From positions 1-10,960 of the forward strand of contig UQJE01000078.1 of the NCBI GenBank assembly GCA_900541345.1: a DNA stretch of 10,960 nt, given 5' to 3'. The translations under genes were made by a program, and so were the position numbers. This document shows positions 1-6,064 of this stretch, one piece after another. The stretch is from an uncultured Blautia sp. GTDB lineage: Bacteria; Bacillota; Clostridia; Lachnospirales; Lachnospiraceae. The notes beneath the pieces were generated by a model, which ran no database searches, was not told the origin of the DNA, and saw nothing but the letters and a program-made list of their open reading frames with translations. How positions within the stretch are numbered: position 1 is the first letter of the stretch; every line of letters starts with the position of its first letter.

Positions 1-60
1 TATTGCGATTCGGATTCCATATTTTATGAGTGGAAAAGATATGGAATCCGAATCGCAATA
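1..60. repeat. Perfect 22-bp inverted repeat with 16-base loop at the window edge
   Basis: Bases 1-22 are the exact reverse complement of 39-60, with 23-38 as loop. The right arm codes for RYGIRIAI, a conserved EAL-domain stretch, so it is the authentic copy. The left arm is its antisense. Such an end is typical of a fold-back assembly or amplification artefact, but a real hairpin cannot be excluded from this window. Confidence 0.9.
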
Positions 61-2082
61 GATGATTTTGGAACTGGATATTCCAGTCTGGGTTATTTAA
101 ACAGCATTGACATTGATGAAATCAAGGTAGACCGCTGTTTTATAAAAGATTTGCAGGAAAATACATATGATTATAGCATTTTAAGCAATATTATTAAAAT
201 TGCCCACAGTGCCCAGATTGCAGTGTGCTGTGAAGGCGTGGAAACGGAAAATGAACTTTTTACACTTCGGGAATTGAGACCGGATATACTGCAGGGATTT
301 CTTTTTGGAAAACCGTGTAAAAGAGAAGTACTGGAACAGCTTTACATGGAAAAGAAATCGAAAGCATATCAAAGTCGTGTGGAGCGGGAAGAAGATTTAA
401 GAATCCAGGAAAGAGAAAGAAAGAGAGAAAAAACGGCTGCGTTTCAGTGTGATCATTGCGAGGTTCTGGAAAATACGAATTTGGGACTGTGGGAAATACG
501 GATTGATCCGGAAACAGGTTATTGTGAAATGTATGTAGACCAGGTTATGAGGAGAATCATGGGGCTGAGAGAAATGCTTCCGCCGAATGAATGTTATGAA
601 TACTGGCATGGAAGAATCAGCGAGGGATATTATAATTACGTAGACCTAGGTATGCAGAATGCAGTTAAAACAGGAAAAATCGTGCAGGTGGAATATACAT
701 GGAATCACCCGGAGAGGGGCGAAATCACTGCAAGATGTACTTCTGTCAGGATAAAAGATAAAAATGGCATGATTTGTCTGGAAGGATACCACAGAAATGT
801 AAGTGGTGTGGTATGTCCTGATTTTCTTCCGGGAGGACTGCAGAATGAACGATTTGAATATAATGAGAAAAAGCATACCATTTATTTTCATACAAAGCGA
901 AAAATGCTGGCAGGAGATGAAATCAGAGAAAAGAGGTTTCCGAAATGCTGGATTGACAGAAAGATTGTACATCCTCATTTTGCAGAAATATTTCAGAGTA
1001 TGTTTGAAAACAGGGAGGCCTCAGCGGATTTATCAGGCGTGGAAATATTGCTCCGTACAAAGAAAGAAAAGTATGACTGGTTTAAGATGAAGGCAGGACG
1101 TTTGGGAAATAAGGGAAAAGATGCAAATACAGTGGCCGTTTTAATCGAGCCTGCAGAGCAGGAACGGACGATAGAATTGAAGTATATGCAGAAAAAATAT
1201 TTTTATGAAGCTCTGATTTCAGAGACGGCCGCCTATGCAGAAATTGATGTGGAAGGCAGAAATATAGTGGAAGCCGGAGGATTATGGAAAGATTATAAAA
1301 AGATTCGTGCAAAAAACAGGAAGCAGATAGAGGAAATGATTGATGAGAGGGTTCATGAAGTTACATTTTCCGAGGATGAAGCTGCATACAGAGAGTGTCT
1401 CAGTCTCTCTTACATGAAGGCGATGTACAGAGAAGGAGTTCACACCCGAAAGCTGTGTTTTCGCAGATATGTAAAAGGACAGTTATGCTGGATGAAATTG
1501 GTGATTCATGTATTTCATGACCGTTACACGGAAAATTTATATGCGCTTTTATATTTGAAGGATATTGATGCGCAGAAAAAGAGAGAGCTCGAGCAGGAAT
1601 GCGCTGCCAAGAGAGATCCGCTCACGCTGCTGTATAACAGGAATATTTTTATGCACGAGGTGGAACGTTTTATTTTGGAGACAGGAGCAGAGGGAAAAGG
1701 GGCGCTTGTAATTCTTGATCTTGATAATTTTAAGCAGATAAATGACAGATATGGACATTTAAAAGGAGACGAAGTTTTGAAGCTTCTGGCAGAGAGTTTG
1801 AAAAATACCTTTTCAAATGGAGAATTCCTGGGGCGTCTCGGAGGTGATGAGTTTCTTGTTTTTGTACAGAGGGCATCGGAAAAGAAGGCTCTGGACGAAA
1901 AAATGAAGAGGCTATTTGAAGAGATGGAAAAAATCCAGGGGATTTCTCTTGCTTGCAGCGCCGGGATTGTGTTTGTAAAACATGAAAATTTCAGCTACAG
2001 AGAAGCAATAAAAAAAGCAGACCTGGCTTTATATAAAAGTAAAGAAAAGGGAAAAAACCGCTACAGTTATTACGAAGAATAA
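1..2082 (+). CDS. c-di-GMP turnover protein, EAL-PAS-PAS-GGDEF (5' partial)
   Basis: The reading frame is open from base 1 to a TAA at 2080-2082, giving 693 visible residues, so the true start lies upstream; the in-frame TTG at 151 is inside the EAL domain and is not a start. Residues about 8-107 are the C-terminal part of an EAL phosphodiesterase: IDDFGTGYSS with metal-binding D21/D22, K42 in IKVDR, E78 and E81 in CEGVET, Q98 in LQGFLF. The EAL signature itself is outside the window. A charged, probably helical linker (about 108-148) leads to a PAS-like domain (about 155-270), then a second weaker PAS-like region (about 395-500). A GGDEF cyclase domain fills about 535-690, with DPLTLLYNR, the LDLDNFKQIND stretch and an intact GGDEF at 614-618. 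The inhibitory RxxD site expected just upstream of GGDEF is absent (S..E there). No membrane segment is visible, so a cytoplasmic protein is likely. Both activities look possible; which dominates cannot be told. Confidence 0.93.
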   Translation, partial: YCDSDSIFYEWKRYGIRIAIDDFGTGYSSLGYLNSIDIDEIKVDRCFIKDLQENTYDYSILSNIIKIAHSAQIAVCCEGVETENELFTLRELRPDILQGFLFGKPCKREVLEQLYMEKKSKAYQSRVEREEDLRIQERERKREKTAAFQCDHCEVLENTNLGLWEIRIDPETGYCEMYVDQVMRRIMGLREMLPPNECYEYWHGRISEGYYNYVDLGMQNAVKTGKIVQVEYTWNHPERGEITARCTSVRIKDKNGMICLEGYHRNVSGVVCPDFLPGGLQNERFEYNEKKHTIYFHTKRKMLAGDEIREKRFPKCWIDRKIVHPHFAEIFQSMFENREASADLSGVEILLRTKKEKYDWFKMKAGRLGNKGKDANTVAVLIEPAEQERTIELKYMQKKYFYEALISETAAYAEIDVEGRNIVEAGGLWKDYKKIRAKNRKQIEEMIDERVHEVTFSEDEAAYRECLSLSYMKAMYREGVHTRKLCFRRYVKGQLCWMKLVIHVFHDRYTENLYALLYLKDIDAQKKRELEQECAAKRDPLTLLYNRNIFMHEVERFILETGAEGKGALVILDLDNFKQINDRYGHLKGDEVLKLLAESLKNTFSNGEFLGRLGGDEFLVFVQRASEKKALDEKMKRLFEEMEKIQGISLACSAGIVFVKHENFSYREAIKKADLALYKSKEKGKNRYSYYEE

Positions 2083-2094
2083 GAGATAAAGTGA

Positions 2095-2120
2095 GACATT
2101 CTTTGAAATGTCCTTATTTT
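2095..2120 (+). terminator. Weak candidate terminator after the EAL/GGDEF gene
   Basis: Thirteen bases after the stop codon, GACATT (2095-2100) can pair with AATGTC (2107-2112) across a six-base loop. CTTATTTT follows. The stem is short and not GC-rich, so this is a tentative call resting on position and the T-rich tail. Confidence 0.3.
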
Positions 2121-2124
2121 GTAC

Positions 2125-2161
2125 TTGTAAATTGGGATATAGAATGATAATATGATATAAA
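2125..2161 (+). promoter_or_regulatory. Candidate promoter for ade
   Basis: The 127-base gap before ade is very AT-rich. Two sigma-A-like pairs overlap here: TTGTAA (2125-2130) with TAATAT (2148-2153), 17-base spacer, and TTGGGA (2132-2137) with TATAAA (2156-2161), 18-base spacer. Neither is a consensus promoter. The gap is too short and lacks the conserved structure for a purine riboswitch. Confidence 0.35.
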
Positions 2162-2197
2162 ATAAAAAATACTTGATTAAAAAATCAGAAAAATAGA

Positions 2198-2203
2198 AGG
2201 AGG
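2198..2203 (+). promoter_or_regulatory. Ribosome binding site of ade
   Basis: AGGAGG lies six bases before the ATG at 2210. It is a full consensus Shine-Dalgarno sequence and fixes this start codon. Confidence 0.85.
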
Positions 2204-2209
2204 AGCTTT

Positions 2210-3937
2210 ATGGAACTTGAGAAATATCGTATCCATTCCAAAATGGCAAGAGGAATAGAAAAAGCAGAGCTTGTTTTTAAAAATGCCCGTGTGTTTCTGG
2301 CGCATACAGGTGAATTTATAGATGGGGATGTTGCTGTAGCAGACGGTATTGTGCTGGGAATCGGAACATATCAGGGGAAGAAAGAAATTGAGATGAACGG
2401 AAAACTTCTTGTCCCTGGTTTTGTGGACAGTCATCTCCATCTGGAGTCAACTCTTGTAACACCGGGCGAACTGATTCGTCAGGCTGCTCAGTGCGGAACA
2501 ACGACTTTTATTGTAGATCCGCATGAATCTGCAAATGTTTCCGGTACAGATGGAATTGATTATATTCTGGATCAGACGGAAGAAGTTCCGGCAAATGTAT
2601 TTGTTATGATGCCATCCTGTGTTCCGGCAACACATGTAGATGATAATGGCTGTACGCTGACCGCAGGGAAAATGAAAGGTTACCTTGAGAATTCCAGGAT
2701 TCTGGGACTGGGAGAAGTGATGGATGCTGTTTCCGTAGTGGAGGGAAGTGTGTCGATGCATGAAAAGCTGAGTCTTTTCCAGAATCGTGTGCGGGACGGA
2801 CATGCTCCGTTTCTTTCAAAAGGAGATTTGTCCGCGTATGCTCTTGCAGGAATTTCCACGGACCATGAATGTGTAACATATGAATACGCAATGGAAGAAT
2901 GCAGAAACGGAATGCAGGTATTGATTCGCGAGGGAAGCGCCGCAAGAAACCTTGATGCCATTGTAAAAGGAATTGTGGAGCATCATACAGATACAGAAAG
3001 TTTTTGTTTCTGTACAGATGATAAGCATATAGAAGAAATCAGAAAAGACGGACATATTAATTATAATGTAAAAAGAGCGGTGCGCCTTGGATTATCTCTT
3101 TCTTCTGCGCTTAAAATGGCAACTATTCAGGCAGCAAGATGTTACGGACTGAAAAATATAGGAGCTATTGCTCCGGGATATCAGGCAGATTTTGTTGTTT
3201 TGGATAATGAAGAAGACTTAAACGTAGTGGATGTTTATTATAAGGGAAAAAGAATTGTACCGGATGAAAAGCCGGAGATTAAGCCATGCTCGCCTGTCCT
3301 GAAAAATACGGTACATCTTGCAAAGGTACAGGAAGAAGATTTTCACCTTTCTCACACTGGAGAAAAGGCACATGTGATTATCATGGAGGAAGGACAGATC
3401 ACAACGAAGGATTCTTATGAAGAAGTTCCGTGGAAGGAAGAGAACGGGGAGAAGATTTTTGCTCCGGATTCAGAATATCAAAAGATTGCAGTACTGGAAC
3501 GCCATAAAAATACAGGAAAAATCGGATTGGGAATTATAAAAGGCTTCCATCTTTCTGGAGGAGCAATTGCTTCCAGCGTTTCTCACGATTCCCACAATAT
3601 CATTGTTGTGGGTGATAATGACAGAGATATGCTTCTTGCAGTACAGGAATTGGTGCGGACTCAGGGAGGATACACTCTGGTTGAAAATGGAGAGGTTTAC
3701 AGAACACTGCCCCTTCCTGTTATGGGGCTTATGAGTGATGCTGGTTATGAGAAGGTAAATGAAGCTCTTGGAGATATGATTCCAAAAGCCCATGAAATGG
3801 GAATCCCCACAGGTTTCGATCCGTTTATTACCTTGTCCTTTATGGCTCTTCCTGTGATTCCGGAAATTCGTATAACGCCAAGAGGAATTTATCTGGTAAA
3901 AGAGGACCGTATGCTGCGGGGACCATTTGAAAATTAA
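2210..3937 (+). CDS. ade: Adenine deaminase
   Basis: This 575-residue protein should hydrolyse adenine to hypoxanthine plus ammonia in the cytoplasm, feeding purine salvage. It has the amidohydrolase fold markers of the Ade family: a short beta-sandwich at 20-70, the metal site FVDSHLHLES (H75, H77), DPHES (H105, E106), GEVMD (E169), DGHAP (H198), the STDHEC stretch (D218, H219, E220) and FCTDD (D270, D271), which supplies the late catalytic aspartates. Residues from about 390 on form the adenine deaminase-specific C-terminal domain, including the GGAIASSVSHDSHN stretch. The family is usually about 570-600 residues, so this is full length with no broken motif. It is transcribed alone: the upstream gene is a c-di-GMP protein, and the downstream gene converges from the other strand with a single base between stop codons. 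Confidence 0.96.
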   Translation: MELEKYRIHSKMARGIEKAELVFKNARVFLAHTGEFIDGDVAVADGIVLGIGTYQGKKEIEMNGKLLVPGFVDSHLHLESTLVTPGELIRQAAQCGTTTFIVDPHESANVSGTDGIDYILDQTEEVPANVFVMMPSCVPATHVDDNGCTLTAGKMKGYLENSRILGLGEVMDAVSVVEGSVSMHEKLSLFQNRVRDGHAPFLSKGDLSAYALAGISTDHECVTYEYAMEECRNGMQVLIREGSAARNLDAIVKGIVEHHTDTESFCFCTDDKHIEEIRKDGHINYNVKRAVRLGLSLSSALKMATIQAARCYGLKNIGAIAPGYQADFVVLDNEEDLNVVDVYYKGKRIVPDEKPEIKPCSPVLKNTVHLAKVQEEDFHLSHTGEKAHVIIMEEGQITTKDSYEEVPWKEENGEKIFAPDSEYQKIAVLERHKNTGKIGLGIIKGFHLSGGAIASSVSHDSHNIIVVGDNDRDMLLAVQELVRTQGGYTLVENGEVYRTLPLPVMGLMSDAGYEKVNEALGDMIPKAHEMGIPTGFDPFITLSFMALPVIPEIRITPRGIYLVKEDRMLRGPFEN

Positions 3938-3938
3938 A

Positions 3939-5348
3939 TTATTTTGCTTTTTCCAGTGTAAATATAAATTCTGTTCCAACGCCCACGGTGCTGATAACAT
4001 TAATGTTTTGCCCGTGGGCATTTATAATTTCTTTTACAATGGAGAGACCAAGACCAGTTCCGAGACGGTCTTTTCCTCTGGAAGTATCCAGCTTATAAAA
4101 GCGCTCCCAGATTTTGGAAAGCTTTTCTTTGGGAATTCCAACGCCGTGGTCTTTGACAGAGACAAAGACCTTTCCATTTTTTTCCGTGGTTTCCAATATG
4201 ATAGAAGAGTTGTTATTGCTGAATTTTAAGGCATTATCGAGCAGATTATAAATAACCTGCTGAATTTGTTCCATATCTGCCAGTACAAAAAGCTCTTTTC
4301 CTGTAAGATAAAGAACAAGCTGAATATTACGTTTCCCACAGCTTCCTTCAAAGGTTGCGGCCGTTGTGCGAAGCGTTTCATTGATGTCAAAGCGGTGCAT
4401 ATGCATCAGTCTTTTTTTTATATCCAGGTCATTTAAGGCGAGAAGGCTTCGCGTGAGCTTTTCAAGCCGTTCGGATTCATAGGCAATAATTTTTAAATAT
4501 TTCTCCTGGAGCTCAGGAGGAATGGTTCCGTCCAGCATTGCCTGCACATATCCCTTAATAGAAGTAAGAGGAGAGCGGAAATCATGAGAGACATTAGAAA
4601 TAAAGCGTCTCTGATATTCTCCGTTCCGATTTAATTTATCTGCCATATAATTCAGAGAATTTGCCAGGTACCCCATTTCATCATCTGTTTTTATGGGAAT
4701 CTTATACGAAAGATTTCCGCTTCCAAATTCAGAAGCTCCCTTTACAATCTGCTGAAGCGGTTTATGTATGCGGGAGCGGTACAGAAGGATCAGAAGCATG
4801 GCTGCACCGTACAGAAGAAGGAACATAAAAACAAGAACCTCCTGGAAGGTGCTTCTGTCATTATAAATAAGCTGCATGGGATAATGAAGGAACACATATC
4901 CCTTTATTCCGGTATCACGGATAATCGAAGCAACAACCGTAAGATGTTTTACGGAAAAAAAATTGTGGAAGGTTCCGATTTCGTATGCGCCTTCCTTTGA
5001 GAGGCGGGAAGCAGTATCTAAAACCTCGGACGGATTTGGCAGCTGTTTCCTGTTTTTCGTATCAAAAAGAATTTTTCCGTCAGAAGAGGCAATCCATATG
5101 CTGGCGCTTTGAAACTCTGCAATCTCGTTTAAGGGGCGTTCCAGTTCTCTCATATTTTCAGCAGATACAACTGAGTCAAAAGCTTCATGTTCCGCAATAT
5201 GGGACACTTCTTTTTGAAGCTCCTGTACAGTACGTTCTTCCAGACGGAGTTCTACCAGATAAGAACCTCCGGAAACAATAAGGAAGAAACACACAAAGCC
5301 AAGAGCAATATAGTTCATAAAAACTTTTGTAAAAACAGAGCGCGTCAT
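3939..5348 (-). CDS. Two-component sensor histidine kinase
   Basis: This 469-residue inner-membrane kinase is the expected partner of the response regulator directly upstream. Membrane segments are visible at about residues 12-32 and 169-190. They flank an extracytoplasmic domain of about 135 residues with a PAS/Cache-like SIWIASSDGKILFD stretch at 83-96. A HAMP linker (about 190-242) precedes the HisKA domain, FISNVSHDFRSPLTS, with phospho-acceptor H255. The ATPase domain is complete: N-box YNLLDNALKFS (N372), G1 DHGVGIP (400-406), F-box ERFYKLD, and G2 GTGLGLS (430-436). The start codon overlaps the regulator's stop as TGATG, and a TGAGGT site (5358-5363) sits nine bases upstream, so translation is probably coupled. 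The family is HisKA class I (VanS/PhoR-like). The signal cannot be named, since the sensor domain carries no recognisable ligand motif and no transport or resistance gene sits next to it. Confidence 0.95.
   Translation of the reverse strand: MTRSVFTKVFMNYIALGFVCFFLIVSGGSYLVELRLEERTVQELQKEVSHIAEHEAFDSVVSAENMRELERPLNEIAEFQSASIWIASSDGKILFDTKNRKQLPNPSEVLDTASRLSKEGAYEIGTFHNFFSVKHLTVVASIIRDTGIKGYVFLHYPMQLIYNDRSTFQEVLVFMFLLLYGAAMLLILLYRSRIHKPLQQIVKGASEFGSGNLSYKIPIKTDDEMGYLANSLNYMADKLNRNGEYQRRFISNVSHDFRSPLTSIKGYVQAMLDGTIPPELQEKYLKIIAYESERLEKLTRSLLALNDLDIKKRLMHMHRFDINETLRTTAATFEGSCGKRNIQLVLYLTGKELFVLADMEQIQQVIYNLLDNALKFSNNNSSIILETTEKNGKVFVSVKDHGVGIPKEKLSKIWERFYKLDTSRGKDRLGTGLGLSIVKEIINAHGQNINVISTVGVGTEFIFTLEKAK
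3981..4036 (+). terminator. Candidate ade terminator hairpin inside the kinase 3' end
   Basis: GCCCACGG (3981-3988) is exactly complementary to CCGTGGGC (4012-4019), an eight-pair GC-rich stem. The 23-base loop contains a 12-base palindrome (3996-4007, AACATT then AATGTT). A T-rich but interrupted run follows on the plus strand (4021-4036). It starts 44 bases after the ade stop and lies within kinase codons for the HGQ-to-TVG stretch, so part of the complementarity may be forced by coding. No comparable site ends the minus-strand transcript. Confidence 0.3.
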
Positions 5349-6046
5349 CAGGATTTTACCTCAAACTTATAGCCGATCCCCCATACTGTGGCAATTGCCC
5401 AGTGAGGGTGATCCTTTATTTTTTCGCGGAGACGTTTAATATGTACATCTACTGTTCTCGTATCTCCAATGTATTCATAACCCCAGATATGGTCAAGGAG
5501 CTGCTCTCTTGTAAATACCTGGTTTGGAGAGGAAGCAAGGAAATATAAAAGCTCCAGCTCTTTAGGAGGCATATCAATTTGGCGGCCCATGTAGGTGACA
5601 GCATAGTTTGTGAGATTGATGGTAAGATCCGGGTAGCTGACACATTTTTCGTTAGAAGGCTCAGGAGACGGCTTTACCTGGAAACGGCGAAGTACAGCGC
5701 GCACTCTTGCGACAAGTTCTTTTGTGTCAAAGGGCTTGATAATATAATCGTCTGCACCGAGTTCAAGTCCGAGAACCTTGTCAAAAGTTTCTGCTTTTGC
5801 GGAAAGCATTATGATAGGCACATCTGAAGTATGGCGAATCTCCCGGCAGACCTGGTATCCGTCCATGCCGGGGAGCATCAGATCCAGGAGAATCAGATTC
5901 GGACGGAAGATTTCCGCTTCTTTTAAGGCCTGCTCTCCGTCATTTACAATCCGGGTTTCAAAGCATTCTTTTGTAAGATACAGGGCGATTAGTTCTGCAA
6001 TATTGTTGTCATCGTCAACGATGAGAATTTTCTGTTTGGTGACCAT
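5348..6046 (-). CDS. OmpR/PhoB-family response regulator
   Basis: This 232-residue transcription factor has a receiver domain (residues 4-118): acidic pocket IVDDD (about 11-13), phospho-acceptor D55 in LILLDLMLPGMDG, S82 in the LSAKAE switch position, and K104 in YIIKPF. A linker of about 15 residues leads to a winged-helix DNA-binding domain (about 135-230): PPKELELLYFLA, FTREQLLDHIWGYEY, the recognition helix TRTVDVHIKRLREKI, and the closing GIGYKFE. The length is normal for the family. The ATG at 6046 is supported by AAGGAGG (6064-6058) that overlaps the TAA of mutS2, 16 bases upstream, which argues for co-transcription with mutS2. The kinase gene follows with a one-base TGATG overlap. 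Its target promoters are not evident in the window. Confidence 0.96.
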   Translation of the reverse strand: MVTKQKILIVDDDNNIAELIALYLTKECFETRIVNDGEQALKEAEIFRPNLILLDLMLPGMDGYQVCREIRHTSDVPIIMLSAKAETFDKVLGLELGADDYIIKPFDTKELVARVRAVLRRFQVKPSPEPSNEKCVSYPDLTINLTNYAVTYMGRQIDMPPKELELLYFLASSPNQVFTREQLLDHIWGYEYIGDTRTVDVHIKRLREKIKDHPHWAIATVWGIGYKFEVKS

Positions 6047-6057
6047 TGAAAAAGATG

Positions 6058-6064
6058 CCTCCTT
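6058..6064 (-). promoter_or_regulatory. Ribosome binding site of the response regulator, overlapping the mutS2 stop
   Basis: Read on the minus strand, the mutS2 stop TAA (6065-6063) is shared with the consensus AAGGAGG (6064-6058), 11 bases before the regulator ATG. Stop and Shine-Dalgarno in one motif implies the two genes are read from one mRNA. Confidence 0.8.

Noticed and set aside
1..60. Phase-variable invertible promoter
   Set aside because: The arms enclose only 16 bases and lie within coding sequence. Known invertible elements enclose a longer promoter or gene segment, and no recombinase is nearby.
803..1090. Overlapping 95-codon open frame inside the EAL/GGDEF gene
   Set aside because: It is a shadow in another frame of a clearly coding region, with no ribosome binding site and no recognisable protein.
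2174..2187. Small TGATT/AATCA inverted repeat before the ade ribosome binding site
   Set aside because: Five pairs of mostly A-T with a four-base A loop are expected by chance in such AT-rich sequence.
2083..2209. Possible purine riboswitch upstream of ade
   Set aside because: Purine genes in Firmicutes often carry one, but the 127-base gap is mostly A and T, and I cannot find the conserved three-way junction or loop sequences.
3470..4021. 183-codon minus-strand open frame across the ade 3' end
   Set aside because: It is antisense to ade, and the translated protein has low-complexity features typical of a shadow frame; the kinase stop at 3939 marks the real minus-strand gene in this area.
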